This document shows positions 7,381-16,815 of a DNA stretch of 64,000 nt, piece by piece. This stretch comes from Novosphingobium sp. SG919 (GTDB taxonomy: Bacteria > Pseudomonadota > Alphaproteobacteria > Sphingomonadales > Sphingomonadaceae): contig NZ_JABCNG010000002.1 in the NCBI RefSeq assembly GCF_012932495.1, forward strand, positions 310,001 through 374,000. Direction: 5' to 3'. A model generated the notes under the pieces. The model was given only the letters and a program-made list of their open reading frames with translations, was not told the origin of the DNA and made no database searches. The stretch's first letter is position 1; every line of letters starts with the position of its first letter. Position numbers and translations under genes: made by a program.

Positions 7381-9477
7381 ATGACCATGACAACCAGGGC
7401 CGGGCTGGCCGTGGCGGCGCCGCTTGCCGCCTTCGTCGAAGACCAGGCGCTGCCCGGCAGCGGAATTGCGCCCGAGGCGTTCTGGGCCGGTTTTGCCGCG
7501 CTGCTGGAACGCTTTGCGCCGCAAAACCGCGTCCTGCTGGCCGAGCGGGAGCGCTTGCAGCAGGCGCTCGACGCCTGGCACGAGGCGCGGGTTGGCCAGC
7601 CGTTCGACGCCGCCGCGCACGAAGCCTTCCTGCGCGAGATCGGCTATCTCGTGCCCGAGGTGCTGCCGTTCCAGGTGGACCCATGGGGCGTGGACGCGGA
7701 ACTGGCGGAACTGGCCGGGCCGCAGCTGGTGGTGCCGATCCTCAACGCGCGCTTCCTGCTCAATGCCGCCAACGCGCGTTGGGGCAGCCTTTACGATGCG
7801 CTCTATGGGACCGATGCCATTCCCGGCACGGCGGCGGGCGCGGGCTATGACCCGGCGCGCGGTGCGCAAGTGATTGCCTGGGGCCGCGCGTTCCTGGACC
7901 AGGCCGTGCCGCTGGCGCAGGGTTCGTGGGCCGATTGGGCGGGCGGCGATCCGGTGCTGGCCGACCCGGCGCAATGGGCGGGCCGTGCGGGCGCCAACAT
8001 CCTGCTGCGCAACAAGGGTTTGCATATCGAGCTGGTGATCGATCCGGCCCACCCCATCGGCGCGACCGACCGTGCGCACCTTGCCGATATCGTGGTGGAA
8101 GCGGCGCTGACCACGATCTGCGACCTGGAAGATTCGATCGCCGCCGTCGATGCGGAAGACAAAGTGGCTGCCTATGCCAACTGGCTGGGCCTGCTGCGCG
8201 GCGATCTCCAGGCCAGCTTTGCCAAGGGCGGTGCCACGCAGACGCGGCGCCTGGCGCCCGATCGCAGCTATGTTGCCCCCGATGGCCGGCCGTTCACCCT
8301 GCCGGGGCGCTCGGTGCTGCTGGTGCGCAATGTCGGCCACCTGATGACCACGCCCGCCGTGCGCCTGGCCGATGGGCAGGACGCGCCCGAGGGGCTGGTC
8401 GATGCGGTGATCACCAGCCTGATCGGCCTGGTCGATGTGAAGGGGCGCGGGCTTCATCGCAACAGCCGCAGCGGCTCGATCTATATCGTCAAGCCCAAGA
8501 TGCACGGGCCGGCGGAATGCGCATTCGCCAACGACGTGCTCGATGCGGTGGAAGACCTGCTGGGCCTGGCGCGGCACACCATCAAGATCGGCGTGATGGA
8601 CGAAGAGCGCCGCACCAGCGTGAACCTGGCCGCCTGCATCCACGCGGTGCGCCACCGGGTGATGTTCATCAACACCGGCTTTCTCGATCGCACGGGTGAC
8701 GAGATCCACACCGCGATGCGCGCCGGGCCGATGCTGCGCAAGGCCCAGATGAAAGCCACGCCGTGGATCGCCGCCTATGAAGACCGCAACGTGCAGATCG
8801 GGCTGGCCTGTGGCCTGGCCGGCAAGGCGCAGATCGGCAAGGGCATGTGGGCCATGCCCGACCGCATGGCCGATATGCTGGCGCAAAAGACCGTGCACCC
8901 GCAGGCCGGCGCCAACACCGCCTGGGTGCCTTCGCCCACCGCCGCCGTGCTGCACGCCACGCATTACCACCGCATCGACGTGGCGGCCCGCCAGGCAGAG
9001 CGCCTGGCCGAGCCGCTGGCCCCGCTGGCTGACCTGCTGACCGTGCCCATCGCACCTGATCGGCCGTGGAGCGCGGCAGAGATCCAGGCCGAGGTGGACA
9101 ATAACGCGCAAGGCCTGCTCGGCTATGTCGTGCGCTGGATCGACCAAGGCGTGGGCTGTTCCAAGGTGCCGGACCTGGACGACGTGGGCCTGATGGAAGA
9201 CCGCGCCACCTTGCGCATTTCCAGCCAGCACCTGGCCAACTGGCTGCGCCACGGCGTGGTCACGGCGGATCAGGTCGATGCGGCGCTGCTGGCAATGGCC
9301 GCGCGCGTGGATGCGCAGAACGCGGGCGATCCGGCCTATCGCCCGATGGCCGCCGATCCGCAGGGCAGCCTGGCCCTCCAGGCGGCGCGCGCGTTGGTCT
9401 TTGCCGGGCAAGCGCAGTCCAGCGGCTATACCGAGCCGCTGCTCCACGCCTTTCGCGCGCGGGCCAAGGCGGCATAA
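7381..9477 (+). CDS. glcB: Malate synthase G
   Basis: This 698-residue enzyme condenses glyoxylate with acetyl-CoA to malate. It matches the monomeric G isoform throughout: [27 protein letters not shown], the [17 protein letters not shown] block, [10 protein letters not shown] with the metal-binding acidic residues, and the C-terminal signature [14 protein letters not shown] with the catalytic Asp. The usual length is about 720. It is the last gene of the SDR-amidohydrolase operon, which suggests that glyoxylate is an end product of the pathway encoded upstream. An alternative ATG lies two codons into the gene (7387). The gene ends just before a hairpin shared with the convergent gene. Confidence 0.96.
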   Translation: MTMTTRAGLAVAAPLAAFVEDQALPGSGIAPEAFWAGFAALLERFAPQNRVLLAERERLQQALDAWHEARVGQPFDAAAHEAFLREIGYLVPEVLPFQVDPWGVDAELAELAGPQLVVPILNARFLLNAANARWGSLYDALYGTDAIPGTAAGAGYDPARGAQVIAWGRAFLDQAVPLAQGSWADWAGGDPVLADPAQWAGRAGANILLRNKGLHIELVIDPAHPIGATDRAHLADIVVEAALTTICDLEDSIAAVDAEDKVAAYANWLGLLRGDLQASFAKGGATQTRRLAPDRSYVAPDGRPFTLPGRSVLLVRNVGHLMTTPAVRLADGQDAPEGLVDAVITSLIGLVDVKGRGLHRNSRSGSIYIVKPKMHGPAECAFANDVLDAVEDLLGLARHTIKIGVMDEERRTSVNLAACIHAVRHRVMFINTGFLDRTGDEIHTAMRAGPMLRKAQMKATPWIAAYEDRNVQIGLACGLAGKAQIGKGMWAMPDRMADMLAQKTVHPQAGANTAWVPSPTAAVLHATHYHRIDVAARQAERLAEPLAPLADLLTVPIAPDRPWSAAEIQAEVDNNAQGLLGYVVRWIDQGVGCSKVPDLDDVGLMEDRATLRISSQHLANWLRHGVVTADQVDAALLAMAARVDAQNAGDPAYRPMAADPQGSLALQAARALVFAGQAQSSGYTEPLLHAFRARAKAA

Positions 9478-9487
9478 TTTCGCGGCG

Positions 9488-9515
9488 TGGGCCGGCGTCA
9501 GGCGACGCCGGCCCA
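9488..9515. terminator. Hairpin between convergent glcB and the GGT-like gene
   Basis: A perfect 12-base stem (TGGGCCGGCGTC / GACGCCGGCCCA) closes on the four-base loop AGGC. It lies 10 bases after the glcB stop and covers the last codons and stop of the gene on the other strand. It is a likely bidirectional terminator. Confidence 0.75.
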
Positions 9516-10991
9516 GCTATCGCGCCGCCAATCGGCCACGGCCAGGGGCGTGCCATCGCTCAGGCCCGCGCAGGCGACGGCGCCAAAGCGCATCTGGCCT
9601 GGTGGCAGCGGGGCCAGGGCATGGCCGCGGCGGGCCAGGGCCGCGGCCTGGGGATGGCCTTCCTCGATCAGCAGGTGCGCGCCTTCGCTGCGCCAGCGCG
9701 GGGCGGCGATGGCGCCGGCCAGGTCCTGCCCCCGGCGCAAGGTGCGGTCGATCACCTGCAACAGGGTCTGCACCTGGCCATCGGCGCCCGGCGTGGCCAA
9801 GGCCAGGCAGCCTTGCGGGCCGCGCACCAGCGCCGGGGCCAGGGTGTGCACCGGGCGCTTGCCGGCGGCCGGGGCATTGGCGCCACGGGTGAAGCCGCCG
9901 GCGCGGTTGTTGAGCGTGATGCCCAGTTCGGGCACGAAGACGCAGCTGCCGAAATCGTCGAACACCGAAACCAGCGATGACACCACCAGTCCATCGGCAT
10001 CGGCCGTCGCCACCCCGGCGGTGTGGAGATAGGCGCGCGGACCGCCGCGCCGCGCGGCGCGCTGCGGGTCGATCGGCAGCGGCTGGTCGAGCAGCGCGGC
10101 GCCCAGATGCGCGGCATCGTCGCGCCAGGCAAAGGCGGCCTCGGTCAATTCCACGGCGGTGTGATCGGACCCGGCATCGTCGGCCGGGGCGCAGGCGGCC
10201 ATTCCCTTGAGCGCCATGCCCAGAAGCACGCCCTGGGTGGGCGGGGGCTGCACCGCCACGGTGCACCCGGCATAAGCCACGGTGAGAGCCGGGCTGACAT
10301 GGGTGACATGGCGCGCGAGGTCGCGCCGGTCCATCGCGCCGCCCTGCCGCGCCAAGGCGTTGGCAATCGCCGCAGCAGGCGCGCCGGTGTAGAACGCGTC
10401 GAAGCCATCGTGGGCGAGGCTACGCAGCAAAGTGGCGAGTTCGGGCTGCATCAGGCGATCGCCCGTGGTCAGGCTGAGTAGCGACCACGCTGCCGCGCCA
10501 TGGGCGAGCAGCCGCGCGCGCTGTGCCGTGACCGCCGCAGCCAGCGTGGGCGAAACGCGATGGCCATCCTGCGCCAGGCGAATGGCCGGGGCCAGCACGG
10601 TGGCGGCGGGCAGGCGGCCCCAGCGGCGATGCAGCTTGGCCCAGCCGCCGGCCAGGCCGGGCACGGTCACGCTGTGCGGCCCGTCGTCGGCAAAGGTGGT
10701 GGCGGCCTGCGGCGTGGCGCCGGCGCCGTTGATCGCCAGGGTCTGCGCCCGATCGGCGACCAGGGCAAACATGTCACCGCCCAGTCCGCAGGCATCGGGG
10801 CACAGCACGCAGAGCACGGCCTGCGCCGCAATGGCCGCGTCAGCCGCCGAACCACCGGCGAACAGCGCGGCCTGCCCGGCGGCGACGGCTAGGGGATGCG
10901 CGGCCGAAACCGCGCCCAGGCTGCCGAGCAGCGCCGGGCGCACGACGGAGGAAAAGCTGTCTGCCAGGCGCCAGCCATGGGAGTGGGCCAT
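9498..10991 (-). CDS. Gamma-glutamyltransferase-like Ntn hydrolase
   Basis: This 497-residue protein has the gamma-glutamyltranspeptidase fold: AAHPLAVAAGQAALFAGGSA near the N-terminus, then CGLGGDMFALV, and in the small-subunit region the strand GITLNNRAGGF. The autocatalytic Thr expected at the large/small subunit junction aligns with Thr324 (HTAGVATADADG, compare the family TTHYSVVDKDG). No signal peptide is visible, so it may act in the cytoplasm, unlike classical periplasmic GGT. Family members cleave gamma-glutamyl amides or act as acylases. It is the last gene of a six-gene operon, four bases after the SDR gene. Hydrolysis of an amide or lactam-derived intermediate is a reasonable guess. 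Confidence 0.8.
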   Translation of the reverse strand: MAHSHGWRLADSFSSVVRPALLGSLGAVSAAHPLAVAAGQAALFAGGSAADAAIAAQAVLCVLCPDACGLGGDMFALVADRAQTLAINGAGATPQAATTFADDGPHSVTVPGLAGGWAKLHRRWGRLPAATVLAPAIRLAQDGHRVSPTLAAAVTAQRARLLAHGAAAWSLLSLTTGDRLMQPELATLLRSLAHDGFDAFYTGAPAAAIANALARQGGAMDRRDLARHVTHVSPALTVAYAGCTVAVQPPPTQGVLLGMALKGMAACAPADDAGSDHTAVELTEAAFAWRDDAAHLGAALLDQPLPIDPQRAARRGGPRAYLHTAGVATADADGLVVSSLVSVFDDFGSCVFVPELGITLNNRAGGFTRGANAPAAGKRPVHTLAPALVRGPQGCLALATPGADGQVQTLLQVIDRTLRRGQDLAGAIAAPRWRSEGAHLLIEEGHPQAAALARRGHALAPLPPGQMRFGAVACAGLSDGTPLAVADWRRDSWAGVA

Positions 10992-10995
10992 GGCC

Positions 10996-11736
10996 TCAGA
11001 CCGCCGTATAGCCGCCGTCGATCACGATCGACGTGCCGGCGATATAGCGCCCTTGCGGGGAGCACAGGAACAGCACCATGCTGGCCACGTCCAGTGGTTC
11101 TCCCTGACGGCGCAGGGGAATCTGCGCCTCGATCGCGCGGCGTTTTTCGGCCGGATCGGGCTGGTACTGCCAGAACGGATCGTTGAACGGCGTTTCGATC
11201 CAGCCGGGCAGGATGCAGTTGATGCGGATGCCATCGGGGCCTAGTTCGGCAGTCAGGCTGCGGGCGAGGCCAGGCAGGGCGGCCTTGGTGGCCTGGTAGG
11301 CCGACATGCCGGCATGGCCGCGCAGCGCACCGGTGGAGGAAATCAGCACGATCGACGGATTTTCCGATCGCCGCAGGTGCGGCGCGGCGGCCTGGGCCAG
11401 GAAGAACGGCATGGCCAGGTTGAGGTTGACCGATTGCGCCCACATCTGCGGCGTCCATTCCGCCAGCGCCGCCGATTGCATGACGGCCGCTGTCACCAGC
11501 ACGCTGTCGAGCCCGCCAAAGGTTTCCACCGCCAATGCCACGGCGCGGGCCGGCACTTCGGGATCGGCCAGGTCTGCGGCCATGAACAGGCAGCGGCCGG
11601 GCAGATCCTCGGCCGCGACTTGCGCCGCTTCCTCGCGATGGTCGATGAGCAGGACATCATCGCCCCGCGCGCGAAAGCCCAGGGCGCTGGCGCGGCCGAT
11701 TCCGGTGGCGCCGCCAGCAACGATCACGGTGGCCAT
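10996..11736 (-). CDS. Short-chain dehydrogenase/reductase
   Basis: This 246-residue classical SDR has the cofactor loop GGATGIGRAS at the N-terminus and a complete catalytic triad: Ser in LISSTGAL, Tyr and Lys in YQATK. The C-terminal GTSIVIDGGY is typical. I chose ATG 11736 because it starts directly at the Rossmann strand with AAGGAGAAG upstream; an ATG nine codons earlier would overlap the P450 gene. It sits 16 bases after the P450 gene in the same operon and could oxidise the alcohol produced by P450 hydroxylation. Its substrate is unknown. Confidence 0.9.
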   Translation of the reverse strand: MATVIVAGGATGIGRASALGFRARGDDVLLIDHREEAAQVAAEDLPGRCLFMAADLADPEVPARAVALAVETFGGLDSVLVTAAVMQSAALAEWTPQMWAQSVNLNLAMPFFLAQAAAPHLRRSENPSIVLISSTGALRGHAGMSAYQATKAALPGLARSLTAELGPDGIRINCILPGWIETPFNDPFWQYQPDPAEKRRAIEAQIPLRRQGEPLDVASMVLFLCSPQGRYIAGTSIVIDGGYTAV

Positions 11737-11752
11737 GGTGTTGTCTTCTCCT

Positions 11753-12952
11753 TCAGGCCGCAAGGGCCAAGGGCAGGCTGGACAGCCCGCGCAGCCCCGG
11801 CACCAGCCGCAACTGCGATGGGCCGGTGCAGGTAAGGGTGCCGACCTTTTCGGCCAGCGCGCGAAAGAACACTTCGCCTTCCAGGCGGGCCATCATCTGG
11901 GCCACGCAGCCGTGGATGCCGGTGCCATAGCCGACCTGGTGAGTCAGGCGGCGGCGGATGTCGAAACGATCGGGTTCGTCCCACACCGCCGGATCGCGCC
12001 CGGCCGAACCGATCAGGACCAGCACCTTTTCGTGGCGGTCCAGCGTCTGCCCGGCAAATTCGAAGGATTGCGTGGTGGTGCGAAACAGGCTTTGCGACGA
12101 GCTGTCATAGCGCGTCGCCTCTTCGAAGGCATTGCGCGCGCGTGCGGGATCGGCGCGCAGCAGCGCCCATTGTTCGGGATGCTCGGCCAGCGCGCGCAAA
12201 GCCAGGCCGATGGAATCGATCGTGGTATCGACCCCGGCCGACAGGAACGAGCGCACCAGCAGGCGCGCTTCGTCGTGGGTGATCTCGCCCGCATCGGCGG
12301 CGGCATAGATTCCGGCGCCCAGGCCATCATCCGTCAGCGCGGCGCGCGCGCAGTGCGCGTCGATCCAGGCCGAGACTTCCTCGGCCCGTTCCATCAACTG
12401 GTCGTACCACGCCGTGCGCGGGCCGAACGCGCCGAACACCATGCCACCATAGACCAGCATGATTTCGCGATCGAGCGGGGGCATGCCCACCGCATCGGGA
12501 AAGACCGTGAGGGGGAACGGCTGGACGAGTTGCGAAACCGCCTCGATCTCGCCCTGGGCCAGGGCCGCGTCGACCAGGCGGCGCGCCACGGTTTCGAATC
12601 CGCCGCGCAGGGACTTGACCGCATTGGCATTGATCACCCGCATCATGACCTTGCGGGTGCGCTCGTGTTCGGGCGGGTCCACTTCCAGGATGATGCTGGG
12701 CTGGCGCCAGTTGGGTTCCTTGAAATAGTTGGTCAACCCGCCGCCACCGGCATTGCTGAAGCGGCGCCAGTCGGTGAGCACATCCTTGACCTGGGCGTGG
12801 TGCTGCACCACCCAGATGCCATATTGCTCCAGCCACACGATCGGCCCGGTGGCGCGGAGCTGGGCATAGGCGGCAAAGGGATCGGCGCGGAATTCGGCCG
12901 AGAACGGATCGAGCGCGGAAACCGGGCGCGGGTTGGTGTGGACCGCGCTCAT
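11753..12952 (-). CDS. Cytochrome P450
   Basis: This 399-residue soluble bacterial P450 has the I-helix oxygen-activation motif AGVDTT, the ExxR pair in EEATRY and the haem-binding loop GYGTGIHGCVAQ with Cys349 as axial ligand. The position after Cys-Val is Ala rather than the usual Gly. The length is typical of CYP101-type class I enzymes, which need ferredoxin and a reductase; neither is encoded nearby, so electron partners must come from elsewhere. The start overlaps the HyuB2 stop (ATGA). In context it probably hydroxylates an intermediate that the SDR then oxidises. Confidence 0.95.
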   Translation of the reverse strand: MSAVHTNPRPVSALDPFSAEFRADPFAAYAQLRATGPIVWLEQYGIWVVQHHAQVKDVLTDWRRFSNAGGGGLTNYFKEPNWRQPSIILEVDPPEHERTRKVMMRVINANAVKSLRGGFETVARRLVDAALAQGEIEAVSQLVQPFPLTVFPDAVGMPPLDREIMLVYGGMVFGAFGPRTAWYDQLMERAEEVSAWIDAHCARAALTDDGLGAGIYAAADAGEITHDEARLLVRSFLSAGVDTTIDSIGLALRALAEHPEQWALLRADPARARNAFEEATRYDSSSQSLFRTTTQSFEFAGQTLDRHEKVLVLIGSAGRDPAVWDEPDRFDIRRRLTHQVGYGTGIHGCVAQMMARLEGEVFFRALAEKVGTLTCTGPSQLRLVPGLRGLSSLPLALAA

Positions 12953-14718
12953 GCCCGTGTCTCCCGGCCGGTCTGGCGCGGGGCGGCGGCACGGGGCGCC
13001 ATGCGGCTGCGCAGCGCGGTGGTGGCTTCTTCATCCAGCGTGCCATCGGCGGTGATCACCACGCCATAGGCATCGCGGGCGTGGCTGCGGCTGACCCGGC
13101 CATCGAGCACGTCCTCGCGCACGCGGTCGGGCGCGCGCTCCAGCGCAGAGCCGAAGCCGCCACCGCCGGCCATGACGTGGCGATAGACTTCGCCGGTCTG
13201 GAGCAGGAACGGCGTGGTCGGCATGGCGGGCAGGATGCGCAAGCCCCCGCTGCGTTCCAGCAGATTGCTGGCCGGTGTGCCGGCGCGGCCGCCCTGGAGG
13301 CCGTGGGGCGGGTGGATCACCTTGTCCGACCGCACCCCGAAAAAGATATCGTCGGCCAGCATGCGGTATTCGCGCAGCACGGCCAGGCCACCCCGGTTGC
13401 GGCCCGGCCCGCCGCTATCGGCCACCAGGCCATAGCGTTCGATGCGGATGGGGTAATCGGCCTCGATCGTTTCGATCGGCACGTTGGCCTGGTTCGATGC
13501 CATGTGCGGCACGCCTTCCTGGCCATCATGTTCGCTGGTTGCGCCCCACACCCCCATCACGCATTCCGAGAACACGAACGTGCGCCCGTCGATCCGGCCG
13601 CTGAAGCTGGGCAGGGTGGAGCCGCCCGCGCCATCGGCGGCGACTTTGTCGGGCACGGCCTGGGCAAGCGCGCCGAACACGCAATCGACAATGCGATAGC
13701 CGGTGATGCCGCGCGCGCCGCAGGGGGCGGGATAGGTGCAGTTGAGCACGCTGGCTTCGGGCGCGACCACGTGGATCGGCCGGGTATAGCCATGGCAATT
13801 GGGCACGTCGGCCCCCATGACAGAGCGCAGCGCGGCATAGACGTTGGACTTGCAGAACGAGATCGGCGCGTTGATGCCGCCGCGCACTTGCGGCGCCGTG
13901 CCGGTCCAGTCGGCGGTGACTTCTTCGCCCGCCACGGTCAGCGCCAGGCGAAACAGCACCGGCTGCGGATTGTCGCCCAGCCCGTCGATATGGTCTTCGA
14001 AGCGATAGGTGCCATCGGGAATGGCGCGGATGGCGGCGCGCGCCAGGCGTTCGGCATAATCGTGCAGCGCGGCGCCATAGGCGGCGATGGTCTGCGCGCC
14101 ATGGCGATCGATCATCGCGACAAGGCCACGTGCGCCGGCATGGGCAGCGGCCACTTGCGCCTCGATATCGCCGAGCACCTGATCGGGCGTGCGCACGTTG
14201 GCGGCGATCAGGCGGGTGACGACCGGATCGGGCCGGCCGGCGCGATAGAGCTTCACGAACGGCAGGCGCAGGCCTTCCTGGTGGATTTCGACCGCGCTCA
14301 ACGAATTGCTGCCGGGCACGAGGCCACCCACATCGACATGGTGGGCGATCGTGGCTGCCCAGCCGTGGATCGCGCCGGCGTGGAAGATCGGCCGGATCAC
14401 ATAGATATCGGGCAGGTGCTGGCCCGAGGCGAGATAGGGATCGTTGCCGATGAACACGTCGCCATCGGCGATATCGGCGCCATATTCGCCGATCAGGTGG
14501 CGCATGGCATCGTGAAAACTGCCCAGGTGCATCGGCGTGGTCAGCCCCTGGGCCAGGTTCTGCCCGGCCGCGTCGCACAAGGCGGTGGAGAAATCCATCG
14601 CATCGCGCACGATCGGGGAATGGGCCGTGCGCATGAGGATCAGGGCCATCTCGTCGGCCACGGCCTCGAACCCGTTCTTGAACACTTCGAGCAGGATGGG
14701 ATCGACATCACGCGACAT
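12949..14718 (-). CDS. hyuB: Hydantoinase/oxoprolinase family protein, HyuB subunit (set 2)
   Basis: This 589-residue HyuB subunit has the conserved ALILMRTAHSPIVRDAMDFS block, GDVFIGNDPYLASGQHLPD near residue 87 and AHHVDVGG. It is about 40 residues longer than HyuB1 and clearly diverged from it, so it is not a recent duplicate. I chose ATG 14718 (MSRDVDP) because AGGAG lies eight bases upstream. It overlaps the HyuA2 stop by 11 bases and the P450 start by four, so the three genes are translationally coupled. It forms a complex with HyuA2 and its substrate is unknown. Confidence 0.92.
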   Translation of the reverse strand: MSRDVDPILLEVFKNGFEAVADEMALILMRTAHSPIVRDAMDFSTALCDAAGQNLAQGLTTPMHLGSFHDAMRHLIGEYGADIADGDVFIGNDPYLASGQHLPDIYVIRPIFHAGAIHGWAATIAHHVDVGGLVPGSNSLSAVEIHQEGLRLPFVKLYRAGRPDPVVTRLIAANVRTPDQVLGDIEAQVAAAHAGARGLVAMIDRHGAQTIAAYGAALHDYAERLARAAIRAIPDGTYRFEDHIDGLGDNPQPVLFRLALTVAGEEVTADWTGTAPQVRGGINAPISFCKSNVYAALRSVMGADVPNCHGYTRPIHVVAPEASVLNCTYPAPCGARGITGYRIVDCVFGALAQAVPDKVAADGAGGSTLPSFSGRIDGRTFVFSECVMGVWGATSEHDGQEGVPHMASNQANVPIETIEADYPIRIERYGLVADSGGPGRNRGGLAVLREYRMLADDIFFGVRSDKVIHPPHGLQGGRAGTPASNLLERSGGLRILPAMPTTPFLLQTGEVYRHVMAGGGGFGSALERAPDRVREDVLDGRVSRSHARDAYGVVITADGTLDEEATTALRSRMAPRAAAPRQTGRETRA

Positions 14719-16813
14719 GGGTGGCTCCTGCGCCAAGGGTGATCACGATATTGCCCGCCGTGTCGCGCCGCGCCGTGGCATCGGGCGGCACCACGGTGGT
14801 GCCTTCGTATTCCTCCACGATCAACGGCCCGGCGCGCGGTTCATCGCGCAGCGCGGCGCGATCGATCACCGGGGTTGCGATGCGTCCATGCTCTGGCCCG
14901 AACCAGCAGGCGCGGGTGGTTTCCGGTGCAGCGGCTGGCGTTAGGACAGCCGCCGGGGCAATGGCCGTGGGGCCTTGTGGCGGGATCGTGCCGATCGCGC
15001 GCAGGGTGACCAGGTCGATGCGGTGGGGGCCAAGGTCGTGGCCATAGGAGCGGCGATGCTCGGCCTCGAATGCGGTGCGCAGCGCCTCGATCCAGGCGGG
15101 GGTGATCGCGCCGGGCGGCACGTCCACGCCCAGTTCGAAGCCTTGGCCGTGATAGCGCAAGTCTGCCCGGCAGCGCAGCGCCAGCGCCGGATGCGCGCCC
15201 AGTTCGGCCCGCACATCCGCGTCCAGCCGGGCCAGCGCCCGGGTGATCGCGGCCAGGGTTTCGGCATCGTCGGCCAGGGGGCGGCCGAGTGCTGCCGAGC
15301 GGCTCACTTCGTGATCGGTGAACAACAGGCCCACCGCGCTGAACACGCCAGCGCCGGGCGGCACGATCACCTGGGCCATGCCCAGTTCGCGGGCCAGCGC
15401 GGCGGCGTGGATGCCGCCGTTGCCGCCGAACGCAAACAGGGCGAAATCGCGCGGATCGCGGCCGCGATAGGTGGAAACCGCCTTGACCGCGCGCATCATC
15501 GCGGCGTTGGCCAGGCGGTGGATGCCCCATGCGGCCTCTTCCAGCGTGCAGCGTAGGTGCTGGCACACAGCGTCATCAATCGCCGCGTGCGACAGGCTGG
15601 CGTCGATCGGCACGGTGCCGCCGGCCAGCGCCACGGGATTGAGATAGCCCAGCACGACGTTGGCATCGGTGACGGTGGCCTGGGTGCCGCCGGCGGCATA
15701 GCAGGCCGGCCCAGGCACGGCGCCCGCGCTTTCCGGCCCCACTTTCAGCGCGCCGCCGGCATCCACCCGCACCACGCTGCCCCCGCCCGCGCCCACTTCG
15801 GACACGTCGATCACCGGCAGTTTCAGGGCATAGCCGCCACCCTTGGCCAGCGCGCTCGACATCGAAATGCCGCCGCCCACTTCGTATTCGTCGGTGGTGG
15901 CCAGGCGGCCATGCTCGATCAGCGAGGCTTTGGCCGTGGTGCCGCCCATGTCGAAGGTGATGACATGATCGTGCCCGGCCCCGCCGCCCAGGCGCGCGGC
16001 GCCGACCACGCCCGCGGCCGGGCCGCTTTCCACCACCGTGGCAGGCCGCGCGATCACTTGGGCCACGTCGAGCAGCCCACCGCTCGATTGCATCATCAGC
16101 AGCCGGCCATCGAGCCCGGCGGCAATCAGCCGTTCCTGCAAGGCGCCGAGATAGGCGCTGACCACCGGGCCGATATAGGCGTTGACCACGGTGGTGCTGG
16201 TCCGCTCGTATTCGCGGATTTCGGGCAGCACTTCGTGGCTGGCGCAGAGGAAGGTTTCGGGCGGCAGAACTTCCTTGAGGATTTGCAGGGCCTTGGCCTC
16301 GTGCGCCGGGTTGGCGTAGCTGTGCAGGAAGCACACCGCCACGGCGTCCACCCCGGCCTGGCCCAGGGCTTGCGCCACCTGGACCAGCGCGCCGGTATCG
16401 AGCGGCCGGATCACTTCGCCGCGCGGCCCCATGCGCTCGGGCACTTCCAGCCGCAGGCGGCGCGGGCTGAGCGGGGCGGGCTTTTGATAAAGCGGCTCGT
16501 AGAGACGCGGCACGCGGATGCGCCGCATTTCCAGTACGTCGCGAAAGCCTTCGGTCGTTACCAGCGCGGTGCGCGCGCCCTTGCCTTCAAGGATCGCGTT
16601 GGTGGCGATGGTGGAGGCGTGGAGGATCTCGGCAAAATCGGCCGGTTGCAGGCCCAGCCGCGCGGCCACGTCGGCAATGCCGGCCAGGATGGCGCGGGCA
16701 TAGTCGCCCGGCGTGGTCGGCACTTTGGCGGTGGTCAGCGTGCCATCGGGCGAAAGGCAGGCGATGTCGGTGAAGGTGCCGCCGATATCGGCCGCGATGC
16801 GATAACCGGCCAT
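14708..16813 (-). CDS. hyuA: Hydantoinase/oxoprolinase family protein, HyuA subunit (set 2)
   Basis: This 701-residue HyuA subunit has the actin-like ATPase signature AADIGGTFTDIA at residues ~7-18, ASTIATNAILEGKG near residue 70 and ITFDMGGTTAKASLI near 290. ATG 16813 starts directly at the ATPase strand and is two bases after the stop of the enolase-superfamily gene, so the frame extension further upstream is not real. The partner is HyuB2. ATP-dependent hydrolysis of a lactam or imide, or ATP-dependent carboxylation, are the two chemistries known for the family; the sequence does not decide between them. Confidence 0.92.
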   Translation of the reverse strand: MAGYRIAADIGGTFTDIACLSPDGTLTTAKVPTTPGDYARAILAGIADVAARLGLQPADFAEILHASTIATNAILEGKGARTALVTTEGFRDVLEMRRIRVPRLYEPLYQKPAPLSPRRLRLEVPERMGPRGEVIRPLDTGALVQVAQALGQAGVDAVAVCFLHSYANPAHEAKALQILKEVLPPETFLCASHEVLPEIREYERTSTTVVNAYIGPVVSAYLGALQERLIAAGLDGRLLMMQSSGGLLDVAQVIARPATVVESGPAAGVVGAARLGGGAGHDHVITFDMGGTTAKASLIEHGRLATTDEYEVGGGISMSSALAKGGGYALKLPVIDVSEVGAGGGSVVRVDAGGALKVGPESAGAVPGPACYAAGGTQATVTDANVVLGYLNPVALAGGTVPIDASLSHAAIDDAVCQHLRCTLEEAAWGIHRLANAAMMRAVKAVSTYRGRDPRDFALFAFGGNGGIHAAALARELGMAQVIVPPGAGVFSAVGLLFTDHEVSRSAALGRPLADDAETLAAITRALARLDADVRAELGAHPALALRCRADLRYHGQGFELGVDVPPGAITPAWIEALRTAFEAEHRRSYGHDLGPHRIDLVTLRAIGTIPPQGPTAIAPAAVLTPAAAPETTRACWFGPEHGRIATPVIDRAALRDEPRAGPLIVEEYEGTTVVPPDATARRDTAGNIVITLGAGATHVA

Positions 16814-16815
16814 GG

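Noticed and set aside
5251..9447. A 1398-codon open frame on the minus strand
   Set aside because: It lies opposite the SDR, amidohydrolase and malate synthase genes, which have clear family motifs. Its His/Arg/Gly-rich translation is typical of antisense frames in high-GC DNA.
13081..14742. A long plus-strand frame opposite HyuB2
   Set aside because: It is a shadow in the mirror frame of a conserved HyuB gene, with His/Gly/Arg-rich content.
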